Source: Roseihalotalea indica
GTDB lineage: Bacteria > Bacteroidota > Bacteroidia > Cytophagales > Cyclobacteriaceae
Direction: 5' to 3'
Length of the DNA: 64,000 bases
NCBI RefSeq assembly: GCF_022458895.1
Contig: NZ_JAINFL010000007.1
Location: 248,001-312,000 of the forward strand
In this document: in pieces, positions 47,320-55,295 of the stretch
Numbering within the stretch: the stretch's first letter is position 1
How the letters are laid out: every line of letters begins with the position of its first letter
Translations under genes and position numbers: made by a program
Notes under the pieces: generated by a model
Database searches by the model: none
What the model was told of the DNA's origin: nothing
The model's input: only the letters and a program-made list of their open reading frames with translations

Positions 47320-48270
47320 ATGAAGAACAAGAACCAACAGCTTACAGATACCATTCTGATGATCAGGCCGGTAAAGTTCGGATATAACGTAGAAACCGCT
47401 GAAAACAATCACTACCAGCAGGCATTGAGTGATGTGCCGCCCGAAGAAATACAGCGCCGGGCCCTGGAGGAATTTAACCAGTTTGTAGCCACGCTACAGC
47501 AACGGGAAGTAAACGTTATTGCCATTGACGATACTGCTCAGAAAGACACCCCTGATTCCGTATTCCCTAACAACTGGATTTCTTTTCATGATGATGGAAC
47601 CGTAGTAACTTACCCCATGTGGGCTCCCAATCGGCGTTTGGAGCGTCGGGATGACATTCTTAGCACGTTGATAAAAGACTACGGATATATCATTCGCCGG
47701 AAAATAGATTACTCGCATTTTGAGACGGCGGAAAAGTTTCTGGAAGGTACCGGCAGTATGGTGTTAGACCGGCAAAACCGGATTGCCTATGCTTGTGTAT
47801 CGCCCCGTACGCACCTGAATTTGCTGGAAGAGTTTTGCCTGGAGTTTGGCTATCGCCCTTTGGTGTTTATTGCCTCCCAGATGATTGACGAAGGCTTTGC
47901 TGAAATTTACCATACTAATGTGATGATGAGCATTGGCGAGGATTTTGCTATTTTTTGCGGAGATGCTTTGAAGAACACCTGGGAAAGGCGGGATATCGTA
48001 GCCACCATTCGAGATACTGGGAAAGACGTGATTTTTATCTCCGAAGAGCAATGTAACCACTTTGCCGGAAATATGCTTCAGGTAAAAAACAAAGATGGAG
48101 AGCGATTGCTGGTGATGTCTGAACAGGCTTTTCAGTCATTATCAGCTGAGCAGGTGCAGCAGATCAAACAATTTACCGACATTGTGTATAGCCCGCTGAA
48201 TACAATAGAAGCCTGCGGTGGGGGAAGTGCCCGCTGTATGATGGCCGAGGTATTTCTACCCAAAGCCTGA
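47320..48270 (+). CDS. ctlX: Citrulline hydrolase CtlX-like (arginine deiminase-related)
   Basis: A 316-residue member of the guanidine-modifying fold with the CtlX layout: ILMIRPVKFGYNVETAENNH at the start, TPDSVFPNNWISFH with the first acidic or Asn ligand, EGTGSMVLD, YHTNVMMSIGEDFAIF with the catalytic His, and the C-terminal IEACGGGSARCMMAEVFLP with the nucleophilic Cys. CtlX enzymes split citrulline to ornithine, CO2 and ammonia. Its position right after an arginine deiminase gene on the same strand supports that reaction and gives a two-enzyme arginine-to-ornithine route without carbamoyl phosphate. The dimethylarginine hydrolase branch of the family is a less likely alternative. Confidence 0.85.
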   Translation: MKNKNQQLTDTILMIRPVKFGYNVETAENNHYQQALSDVPPEEIQRRALEEFNQFVATLQQREVNVIAIDDTAQKDTPDSVFPNNWISFHDDGTVVTYPMWAPNRRLERRDDILSTLIKDYGYIIRRKIDYSHFETAEKFLEGTGSMVLDRQNRIAYACVSPRTHLNLLEEFCLEFGYRPLVFIASQMIDEGFAEIYHTNVMMSIGEDFAIFCGDALKNTWERRDIVATIRDTGKDVIFISEEQCNHFAGNMLQVKNKDGERLLVMSEQAFQSLSAEQVQQIKQFTDIVYSPLNTIEACGGGSARCMMAEVFLPKA

Positions 48271-48285
48271 GCGCGGTAATACTTT

Positions 48286-50517
48286 CTATGTTTCAGATTG
48301 TAAGCTGGGTATCCGAATGGTAAAGCGGGTACCTTTTTCCAGCGTTGAGCTTACTTTTATGGTGCCTTTGAGTTTTTCCAAGGTTTCTTTCACAATGTAT
48401 AGCCCCAATCCTGATCCTGGTTTAAAGTGATTAGCCCGGTAAAACATATCAAAGATCTTTTCAATATAAGTGGGGTCAATGCCTATGCCATTGTCAATGA
48501 TATGAATAATCGCTTCTTCAGCTATTACTGAAACCTTCACTTTTACATAAGATTCTTCTTCTTGCTCCCGGGTATATTTAAGTGCATTGGAAATGATATT
48601 TCCCAAAACAACTTGTAAGCGACTGTGATCTGAGTAAAATGGGTTAGTTTGTGATACTTCCAGAAGGGTTTTTACCGGAATGGTATGGTCTATAAACTGG
48701 TATTGTTCAAAGAGCACCTGTACGATTTCCTCAAAACAGATAGCTTCTACCTTTACTTCTAAACGTGCATTCCGAGAGAAATGAGTAAGGTCTGTAATAA
48801 ATGTATCCAGCCGGTTCGCGCTTTTCTTCATGTGTTGCAAGTAATCCTGCAGTGCTTCACCCATCTCTTCCATTTCCGATAAGGTGATTAGCCCCATAAT
48901 AGATGTAAGGGGGGCGCGCAGGTCATGAGAGGCGCTATAAACAAAACGGTCCAGTTCTTCATTAACCTTTTGCAGATGTTGGTTACTTTCAATAAGCAGC
49001 GCTTCGGCATCTTTCTGGTCGGTAATGTCTGTCACCCGCATTACTCCAAAGTCAGCACCTTTGAAGGCCGTAATTGCTAAATTACCCCAAAAAGGCATAT
49101 TTTTCGCAGTAATAAATTCCTCCTCGCTTCTCCAGACTCCTGCGTTAGAAACCGTATCTCGAATGGTTTCAGACTCCAGTTCAGAAAAAGGGTTTTTCTG
49201 AAAATCCATACCATATTTCCCCAGAATATCCTTCTTCCGGTCAACCTCAAAAATCCGAAGAGCGCTTTCGTTGCAGTCAATGAATTTTCCTTTCAGGTCT
49301 ATCAGAAATAAAGCATCAGCGGTGCTGTTAAAAACAGATTTTAGTAGCCACTCTCGTTGTCTGATACGCTCTTCGGTAAGCTGGGAGGCCGTAACATCCT
49401 GAATAACTCCATATGCCCGAGTATAATTGCCATAGATACTTTCGTATTGGCCAATTACCCTAACCCATACATTTCGTTTCTGGGCAGTAACCATTCTAAG
49501 TTTCAGATCAAAGGACTCGCCCCTTAACAGCATATTGCGCAGTGCTTTTCTTATAATAGGTCGATCATCAGGGTGATAGAAATGAATGCTTCTTTTTAAG
49601 GTAACGGGCGAACCTTCCGGCAAATCGTGAATGCGGTACGTTTCGGGTGTCCAGCTTATTTGCTTGGTAAGTTCGTTGATCTCCCAGCCACCTACCCGAG
49701 CCATTCTGCTAGTATCTGCCAATAAAGCAGATTCTCGCTTTTTTCTGGAGACATCCCGGCCAACTGCTTGAATCTCAGTAACCTCTCCTTGCTCGTTACA
49801 CACTCCTACCAGCTCCCAGGTTGTCCAGAAATACTCCTGCTGTTTGTTGTGGCATCTTACCTCAATAGATGTAGGGCGGCTTGGGTTCTCAAGGCAGTAA
49901 GCTTTCGCTTTGATGCACTGATGAGTGCTGTTGCGATCCATTATTGAATATACTGGCTGATTCAGTAGTTCATCGGCAGAGTATCCAAAATGCTGTAGGG
50001 CTGCATTGTTCAGGTATACAAAGTGCCCGTTCAGATCGGTACGAATTACGTAGCTTGTTTGTGACTCAGTGATGGAAAGCAGCCATTGTTCTCGTTGCTG
50101 TAATTTCTTTTCCGTGTTTTTCTTGTCAGTAATGTCAAAAAAACTGACAAACGCTCCTTGGTATTCATCTGCGTCTGAAAGTAAGGGGGAGGTATGAAGT
50201 GATAACCAGCGAAGTCCCTGCTTACAAGTAATACCTATTTCAAGCTCAGAGATATCATTTTTATGATTGGGAAGGTCAGATAATAATGTTTGTGCAGCTA
50301 TTAAAGGGTTTCCAAAAGTGTCCACCATATTCCAACGGCGGTTTATTAGGGGGCGTCCTATCAGGCGATCAGGGGTGGCGCCAAGTAGCACCGAGGCTAA
50401 AGAGTTTATTTCTTTGATCTTCCCCTTTTTATCAATAAGAACGGTAGCGGTAGGCAAGCTATTAATAAAATGGAAAGGGTTTTGAGAAGGTATGTAATTA
50501 TTTTTATATGCAAGCAT
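48286..50517 (-). CDS. Multi-PAS sensor histidine kinase
   Basis: About 743 residues from the ATG at 50517; an earlier in-frame ATG at 50568 adds 17 residues and is not excluded. Four PAS/PAC modules follow one another (about 15-130, 140-265, 270-385 and 390-505), with PAC-like signatures such as GAFVSFFDITDKKNTEKKL and AYGVIQDVTASQLTEERI. Then comes a HisKA domain with FVYSASHDLRAPLTSIMGLI carrying the phosphorylated His, and a HATPase_c domain with IIDNGIGIDPTYIEKIFDMF and GSGLGLYIVKETL. No membrane segment is seen, so it senses a cytoplasmic cue. No response regulator is adjacent. It converges with ctlX, 15 nt apart. Confidence 0.92.
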   Translation of the reverse strand: MLAYKNNYIPSQNPFHFINSLPTATVLIDKKGKIKEINSLASVLLGATPDRLIGRPLINRRWNMVDTFGNPLIAAQTLLSDLPNHKNDISELEIGITCKQGLRWLSLHTSPLLSDADEYQGAFVSFFDITDKKNTEKKLQQREQWLLSITESQTSYVIRTDLNGHFVYLNNAALQHFGYSADELLNQPVYSIMDRNSTHQCIKAKAYCLENPSRPTSIEVRCHNKQQEYFWTTWELVGVCNEQGEVTEIQAVGRDVSRKKRESALLADTSRMARVGGWEINELTKQISWTPETYRIHDLPEGSPVTLKRSIHFYHPDDRPIIRKALRNMLLRGESFDLKLRMVTAQKRNVWVRVIGQYESIYGNYTRAYGVIQDVTASQLTEERIRQREWLLKSVFNSTADALFLIDLKGKFIDCNESALRIFEVDRKKDILGKYGMDFQKNPFSELESETIRDTVSNAGVWRSEEEFITAKNMPFWGNLAITAFKGADFGVMRVTDITDQKDAEALLIESNQHLQKVNEELDRFVYSASHDLRAPLTSIMGLITLSEMEEMGEALQDYLQHMKKSANRLDTFITDLTHFSRNARLEVKVEAICFEEIVQVLFEQYQFIDHTIPVKTLLEVSQTNPFYSDHSRLQVVLGNIISNALKYTREQEEESYVKVKVSVIAEEAIIHIIDNGIGIDPTYIEKIFDMFYRANHFKPGSGLGLYIVKETLEKLKGTIKVSSTLEKGTRFTIRIPSLQSET

Positions 50518-50708
50518 GTTGAGTGGATATATCGCTTTAGTCAATATTACGAATTCATGATCTTGCACATTGATCTGTTTGATGAAAAAGCTTTCACAAG
50601 TAAGGTTTAGTTAGACATTATTTTGCAAAAAATAGGTGTAAACCGCTAGGTAATATTTGTATTGTCTAGGTAAGAATGATTTAATAAGGTCAACTGTCGA
50701 AAAGTTGA

Positions 50709-51395
50709 TCAGGTAAAGCGGCTAGCCCAGGTGCCACGTGCAGTGGGAGAGGCGGTTGCGGTTTTCAAAAGTTGCGTGTAGCGAGCGCGGGAAATTTCTT
50801 CGGCACCCAGGCGATCTAGGTGTGGGGTATGAACCTGGCAGTCTACCAGTTTAAGTCCGTGTTGGTGCAGATCACGAACTTTAGTAATAAAAGCAACTTT
50901 AGAGGCATTACTTACTCGCGAGAACATAGATTCTCCAAAGAAGATCTGTCCTATCGAAATACCATATAGTCCTCCTACTAAAGTATCATCCTGCCAGGCC
51001 TCTACTGAATGAGCATACCCAAGTTCATGAAGATGAACATACGCTTCTAGCATCTCTTCGGTAATCCAGGTGCCGGGCTGGCTAGGGCGTTTTGTCTGCT
51101 GGCAGCTCCGGATAACCTGCCTAAAGGCGGTGTCGTAGGTAATGGTAAATTTTTTCTGATTGAGTACCGGGCGCAGGCTGCGGGGAATATGAAGTTTTTC
51201 AGGAAATAGTACAAAACGCGGGTCCGGGGCATGCCAGATAATAGGCTGGTCTTCTTCGTACCAGGGAAAAATACCGGACCGGTAAGCTAGTAGTAGCCGT
51301 TCGGGAGAAAGGTCGCCACCCAGCGCCAGCCCGCCCCAGTCTTCGGCATGGTCTACCGGAGGAAAAATCAAGTCTTCAGAGAGCCAGTAGAGCAT
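50709..51395 (-). CDS. aat: Leucyl/phenylalanyl-tRNA-protein transferase
   Basis: Adds Leu or Phe to proteins with N-terminal Arg or Lys, marking them for ClpS/ClpAP breakdown. The 228-residue protein is complete: FPPVDHAEDWGGLALGGDLS, LLLAYRSGIFPWYEEDQPII, WHAPDPRFVLFPEKLHIPRS, SVEAWQDDTLVGGLYGISIG, and FFGESMFSRVSNASKVAFIT near the end. It begins on the last base of trpD (a TAATG junction), so it is cotranscribed with the tryptophan genes. There is no obvious functional link. Confidence 0.95.
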   Translation of the reverse strand: MLYWLSEDLIFPPVDHAEDWGGLALGGDLSPERLLLAYRSGIFPWYEEDQPIIWHAPDPRFVLFPEKLHIPRSLRPVLNQKKFTITYDTAFRQVIRSCQQTKRPSQPGTWITEEMLEAYVHLHELGYAHSVEAWQDDTLVGGLYGISIGQIFFGESMFSRVSNASKVAFITKVRDLHQHGLKLVDCQVHTPHLDRLGAEEISRARYTQLLKTATASPTARGTWASRFT

Positions 51396-52396
51396 TAAGC
51401 TGATGCAGTTTCACCGACCAGGCGCTGGAAGGTGCCCAGTGCTTTGCCCGATTCCAGCGATTCTCGGGCCAAGGCAATGCTCTCTTTCAAAGAAAGCTCA
51501 GGCTTACCGCAGTGAATGGCCATGCCGGCATTAGCCAGTACTACCTCCTGCTGGGCTACCGTTCCCTTTCCATTCAAGATATGTAAGAAAGTCTGAGCGG
51601 CTTCCTCTACCGTTTCACCACCGTAAAGATCTTCGGGTGCATGCGTCTGAAAACCTAAGTCTTCCGGGTACAACAAGTACTCACCAGCATTGGTAATCAT
51701 GCGAAATGGGCCGGTTAGAGAAACTTCATCATAACCATCCAGTGAATGCAGAATTACAAACTGCTTGTCTGTTTTTTGAAAGAGATAGGCATACAAGCGA
51801 GCAAGTTCCAGGCTGAATACGCCTACCAATTGCTTTTTCGGAAATGAGGGATTTACCATTGGGCCCAGCATGTTGAAAAAAGTCTTCATCCCCAACTCCC
51901 GTCGTACTGGCGCCACATTTTTCATGGCTGGGTGAAACAAGGGCGCATGTAAAAAGCAAATACCCGCCTGATCCAGACTTTGCTTCAGCTTATCAGCATC
52001 ATTGGTAAACTCATAGCCAAAGTGGGCCAGCAGGTTTGATGAGCCGCAAACCGATGATACTCCATTATTACCGTGTTTTGCTACATTTTGCCCGGCGCCC
52101 GCCACCACGAAAGAAGCTGTAGTAGAAATGTTGAAGGTGTCTTTTCCATCACCGCCCGTGCCGCAGAGGTCAATAGCATCGTACTCGGCAATATTCAGCG
52201 GAACACACAGCTCCAGCATTGCCTCCCGAAAGCCTTCTAACTCTTCCACGGTGATGCTCCGCATCAGGAAAACCGTCAGGAAGGCGGCCATTTGGCTCTG
52301 ATTAAACTCACCCTGGGTTAAGCGTACGAGAATATCTTTGGCGGTTTCTTTATCTAACGATTTATATTCGATCAGGTCGTTTAGAATCTGTTTCAT
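51395..52396 (-). CDS. trpD: Anthranilate phosphoribosyltransferase
   Basis: Joins anthranilate and PRPP. The 333-residue protein shows the family loops: DLCGTGGDGKDTFNISTTAS for PRPP-metal binding, KHGNNGVSSVCGSSNLL, and FLHAPLFHPAMKNVAPVRRE with FNMLGPMVNP. The length is standard. It follows trpG with a four-helix-bundle gene in between and is fused by one-base overlap to aat. This stand-alone TrpD is not fused to TrpG. Confidence 0.96.
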   Translation of the reverse strand: MKQILNDLIEYKSLDKETAKDILVRLTQGEFNQSQMAAFLTVFLMRSITVEELEGFREAMLELCVPLNIAEYDAIDLCGTGGDGKDTFNISTTASFVVAGAGQNVAKHGNNGVSSVCGSSNLLAHFGYEFTNDADKLKQSLDQAGICFLHAPLFHPAMKNVAPVRRELGMKTFFNMLGPMVNPSFPKKQLVGVFSLELARLYAYLFQKTDKQFVILHSLDGYDEVSLTGPFRMITNAGEYLLYPEDLGFQTHAPEDLYGGETVEEAAQTFLHILNGKGTVAQQEVVLANAGMAIHCGKPELSLKESIALARESLESGKALGTFQRLVGETASA

Positions 52397-52417
52397 GAGA
52401 GTTTAATGGCTAAATTA

Positions 52418-52798
52418 TTAGACTGCTAAATTGCTGTTGGTAAATTTAATAAGCGCATTGATAGCTTTTGGTAACTTTTGAAGTTCTGAGAAATAAACCT
52501 CATACATATCATCTGAAATGAGGCCTCTTATTTTTGCTTTTTCACTCCAATCAAGTGATTCATAAGTTGATCCTAAGGCGTATCGATAAAACTTAATTTT
52601 ATCTTTTTTCCCGTAACGACCAAAACCTTTGGCAATGTTAGCCGAAATTGAATCAACAGCTCTAATGAATTGCTGTCCTATTGTACTTTTGTTAAAGTGG
52701 TCCCAAGCGAGCACTGCTTCCCAAACTTGATTACTCAAATGAAAAGCGATACGGTATGACTCGATATCATTAAGTATGAGGAATTTTTTCTCACCCAT
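52418..52798 (-). CDS. Four-helix-bundle protein (S23 / 23S rRNA intervening-sequence protein-like) inside the trp operon
   Basis: A 126-residue all-helical protein. Recognisable family features are LNDIESYRIAFHLSNQVWEA at the start, FIRAVDSISANIAKGFGRYG in the second helix and FYRYALGSTYESLDWSEKAK in the third. This family was first seen inside 23S rRNA intervening sequences and includes the Avd accessory protein of diversity-generating retroelements. Here there is no rRNA and no reverse transcriptase nearby; the gene sits between trpG and trpD in the same direction, with gaps of 67 and 21 nt. These proteins form pentamers with a positively charged channel; the function is unknown. It may be a small mobile passenger. 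Confidence 0.85.
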   Translation of the reverse strand: MGEKKFLILNDIESYRIAFHLSNQVWEAVLAWDHFNKSTIGQQFIRAVDSISANIAKGFGRYGKKDKIKFYRYALGSTYESLDWSEKAKIRGLISDDMYEVYFSELQKLPKAINALIKFTNSNLAV

Positions 52799-52865
52799 GA
52801 TCAAGGAATTTTAGTCAAACTATAATAATGCAGCCCAGCCATTTATCCTTCAGCCATTTAACAAT

Positions 52866-53438
52866 TTACCGCACCAACCAATTTTGAATAATCTGCTTGC
52901 CGTGTTCGGTCAGGATGGATTCAGGGTGAAACTGGAGGCCGTGCACATCGTAGGTTTTGTGGCGCAGCCCCATGATTTCGCCTTTGAGGTCGCGGGCGGT
53001 TACTTGCAGATCGCCGTTCAGTGCTTGAGCATTTACGGCCCAGCTATGGTAGCGGCAAACCCCGAACGATTTGGGTAGTCCTTCAAACAGTGGTCCGGCT
53101 TCTTCTTCCAGATATACCTTATCGGCATAGCCGTGCAGTACCAATGGCATGTTGTATAACTCAGAGCCAAAAGCTTCGGCAATGCCCTGATGCCCCAAGC
53201 AGATGCCTAACATGCTTTTCTTGGGGGCATACGTGCGGATCACATCCATCATAATGCCTGCCTCGGAAGGAATCCCCGGCCCGGGCGAAAGCAGAATCTT
53301 ATCATATTGATCCACTTCTTCCACCGAAATCTTATCGTTTCGGATCACATCCATCTGATCGCCCACCTCCAGTTCACGCAGAATATGAACCAGGTTATAG
53401 GTAAACGAATCATAATTATCTAAGACTAGTATTTTCAT
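52866..53438 (-). CDS. trpG: Anthranilate synthase component II (glutamine amidotransferase)
   Basis: Supplies ammonia from glutamine to TrpE. The ATG at 53438 gives MKILVLDNYDSFTYNLVHIL, the universal start; the frame from 53516 adds unrelated residues. Class I amidotransferase motifs are present: SPGPGIPSEAG, the nucleophile elbow LGICLGHQGIAEAFG with Cys near residue 80, and GLQFHPESILTEHG with His and Glu. At 190 residues it is a typical stand-alone TrpG. The gap to trpE is 151 nt. Confidence 0.95.
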   Translation of the reverse strand: MKILVLDNYDSFTYNLVHILRELEVGDQMDVIRNDKISVEEVDQYDKILLSPGPGIPSEAGIMMDVIRTYAPKKSMLGICLGHQGIAEAFGSELYNMPLVLHGYADKVYLEEEAGPLFEGLPKSFGVCRYHSWAVNAQALNGDLQVTARDLKGEIMGLRHKTYDVHGLQFHPESILTEHGKQIIQNWLVR

Positions 53439-53589
53439 GTTTAATGACAAATTGCAAATGTAAAATTGAAAATTGTTAAACCCGAGGTTGAAGGTGTTTT
53501 CTGAAATAATGACCACGAATAGCCTATTGCCTTCGTGTCCTACTCGTAATTTCTAGCCTTAAACCCATAACTCAATAAACTTGAAACCG

Positions 53590-55026
53590 CTAATTTGCAA
53601 TCTTCTCCGCTTCCTCCAACGCTTTCCGCAAAGCACCTAGCTTATTATTTACTTCCTGCAATTCCTTCTCAATTTCAGATTTAGCCACAATTCCAGCACC
53701 CGCCTGATAGTACAGCGTATTATCCTGGCTCAGGAATGAACGAATCATAATAGCATGGTTAAAATCACCGTTAAAGCCTAAAAAGCCCAGCGCACCTCCG
53801 TAATAGCCTCGCTGAGTGCTTTCATACTTATGAATCAGTTGCATAGCCATGTGCTTGGGCGCTCCTGATAAAGTGCCCGCCGGGAAGGTATCAGCCACTA
53901 CGCGAATGGGGGATGTTTCTCCGGAAAGTTTACCCGTCACTTTAGAAACCAGGTGGATGACGTGGGAAAAGTATTGTACTTCTTTAAACGTTTCTACGGT
54001 TACCTCATCTCCATTACGGCTTAGGTCGTTGCGAGCCAGGTCCACCAGCATCACGTGTTCGGAGTTTTCTTTGGGGTCGTCCATCAGTTTGCGGGCAAGT
54101 TCGGCATCCGCTTCATCATTACCCGTACGACGAAAGGTGCCAGCGATGGGGTAGATGCTGGCCGTTTCACCCTTGATCACGATTTGAGCCTCCGGTGATG
54201 AGCCGAATAATTTGTAATTTCCATAATCAAAGTAGAATAAGTAGGGCGAGGGGTTGATGGAGCGCAGCGTACGGTACACGTTAAACTCATCCCCTTTGAA
54301 TGAGGTCTGGAACCGGCGGGAGAGTACAATCTGAAAAACATCGCCCCGGAAGCAGTGCTCTCGCCCTTTTGCTATCACATCCAGAAATTCCTCATCCGTA
54401 TAGTTACTGCTTTCCGCCTCGCTACGCTTAAAGTGGTAAGTCGGAATGTTTTTATTGTTAATCAGCGAAATCAGGTTAGGCAGCTCGCTTTTCTCTTCCT
54501 GCTCGGCATACTGATGCTCAAAGGCGTATAATTCATTTCGAAAGTGATCCACGGCAATCACATAACGATAAACGGCATAGTGGATCTCGGGAATATCGTA
54601 ACTGGTTTTTTCTTCGGAAGAAAGATCAATATCCTCAAAGTACTGCACGGCATCGTAAGCCATGTAGCCGAACAAGCCATTAGTAGAAAATCGGTAATCA
54701 AAGTTCTCACTGCGGAAACGTCCAGCAAAGTCGGTAAGTAGTTGTACGGCATCCTGAGGGTTTTCCAGCGTGCTTGTCTGTTCACTGCCATCGGGGAACG
54801 ACTGCGTTACCTCTCCCTGATGCACTGAAAAGGAGGCAATCGGCTGGCAACAGATAAAGGAGAAGCTGTTATCACTGCTGTGGTAGTCAGAGCTTTCCAG
54901 CAGGATAGGATTCTCGTAGCGGTCGCGGATTTTCAGGTAAATGCTGACGGGCGTCACCGTGTCCGCTAATAGGCGCTCCGAGCGGGTCGTAAGCGCAAAA
55001 ACATCGGAGGTGCTTTCTGTAATCAT
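53590..55026 (-). CDS. trpE: Anthranilate synthase component I
   Basis: Makes anthranilate from chorismate with ammonia from TrpG. The N-terminal part holds the tryptophan feedback site, ILLESSDYHSSDNSFSFICC (LLES motif, about 37-41). The chorismate-binding domain (about 205-470) includes GDVFQIVLSRRFQT, NPSPYLFYFDYGNYKLFGSS, YPIAGTFRRTGNDEAD, HVMLVDLARNDLSRNGDEV, TFPAGTLSGAPKHMAM and YYQAGAGIVAKSE. The length of 478 residues is normal. It heads the operon trpE-trpG-S23-like-trpD-aat and is preceded by an attenuator with a Trp-rich leader peptide, so expression should fall when charged tRNA-Trp is plentiful. Confidence 0.96.
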   Translation of the reverse strand: MITESTSDVFALTTRSERLLADTVTPVSIYLKIRDRYENPILLESSDYHSSDNSFSFICCQPIASFSVHQGEVTQSFPDGSEQTSTLENPQDAVQLLTDFAGRFRSENFDYRFSTNGLFGYMAYDAVQYFEDIDLSSEEKTSYDIPEIHYAVYRYVIAVDHFRNELYAFEHQYAEQEEKSELPNLISLINNKNIPTYHFKRSEAESSNYTDEEFLDVIAKGREHCFRGDVFQIVLSRRFQTSFKGDEFNVYRTLRSINPSPYLFYFDYGNYKLFGSSPEAQIVIKGETASIYPIAGTFRRTGNDEADAELARKLMDDPKENSEHVMLVDLARNDLSRNGDEVTVETFKEVQYFSHVIHLVSKVTGKLSGETSPIRVVADTFPAGTLSGAPKHMAMQLIHKYESTQRGYYGGALGFLGFNGDFNHAIMIRSFLSQDNTLYYQAGAGIVAKSEIEKELQEVNNKLGALRKALEEAEKIAN

Positions 55027-55050
55027 TTTATAACGGTTAGGGTTTATAAC

Positions 55051-55080
55051 AAAAAAAGCCTACTGCGAAAACAGTAGGCT
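55051..55080 (-). terminator. trp attenuator terminator (3:4 hairpin)
   Basis: On the - strand, AGCCTACTG (55080-55072), loop TTTTCG, and CAGTAGGCT (55065-55057) form a perfect 9-bp stem followed by six further T. It lies 24 nt before the trpE start codon and after the leader peptide, where a regulated terminator is expected. Confidence 0.9.
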
Positions 55081-55091
55081 AATCATTAGAA

Positions 55092-55145
55092 TATGGTTTT
55101 GACCATACGTTACCTCATGTTCACGCAAAGAAGTTGGATTGCGCG
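55092..55145 (-). promoter_or_regulatory. trp leader alternative RNA structures
   Basis: Hairpin 1:2 pairs CGCGCAA (55145-55139), directly after the three Trp codons, with TTGCGTG (55128-55122). A stalled ribosome would cover the first arm. Hairpin 2:3 starts with TATGGT (55107-55102) pairing ACCATA (55097-55092) and can extend through AGGTAA (55116-55111 region) with TTAgCCT, which contains the first bases of the terminator stem. This would make an antiterminator. The pairings were found by eye, not by energy calculation. Confidence 0.6.
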
Positions 55146-55187
55146 CCACCACCATGAAGTAAATGTATAGGTCTGATAATTGCTCAT
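55110..55187 (-). CDS. trpL: trp operon leader peptide with three consecutive Trp codons
   Basis: A 25-codon frame starts with ATG at 55187 and ends with TAA at 55112-55110. It encodes a peptide containing TFTSWWWRAIQLL; the TGG codons 12-14 occupy 55154-55146. Trp is the rarest residue, so three in a row in a 25-residue peptide right upstream of trpE is very unlikely by chance. The frame is followed by alternative hairpins and a T-run terminator, as in the E. coli trp attenuator. The peptide would act as a tRNA-Trp charge sensor in cis. The start lies only about 2-6 nt after the expected transcription start, so translation may be nearly leaderless. Confidence 0.88.
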   Translation of the reverse strand: MSNYQTYTFTSWWWRAIQLLCVNMR

Positions 55188-55195
55188 TGTAACAG

Positions 55196-55226
55196 CAAAT
55201 ATAGAATCCTGCGAGGATTATACAAA
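55196..55226 (-). promoter_or_regulatory. trp operon promoter with an internal palindrome
   Basis: TTTG (55226-55223), a 19-nt spacer, and TATATTTG (55203-55196) match the Bacteroidota promoter consensus TTTG-N19-TAnnTTTG. The spacer contains the perfect inverted repeat AATCCT-CGC-AGGATT on the - strand (55219-55205). A protein bound there would block RNA polymerase, so the palindrome is a candidate operator. Transcription should start near 55190. Confidence 0.75.
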
Positions 55227-55295
55227 TAGAACCGTAAATTTATCCTGTTATCTTCACGTTCGAAGATGTAGAACCGAACGCTTACTTTTTCAGGT

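Noticed and set aside
52418..52798. Possible diversity-generating retroelement (Avd-like accessory protein)
   Set aside because: No reverse transcriptase, template repeat or variable repeat was seen nearby; the gene is better called an orphan S23-type four-helix-bundle protein.
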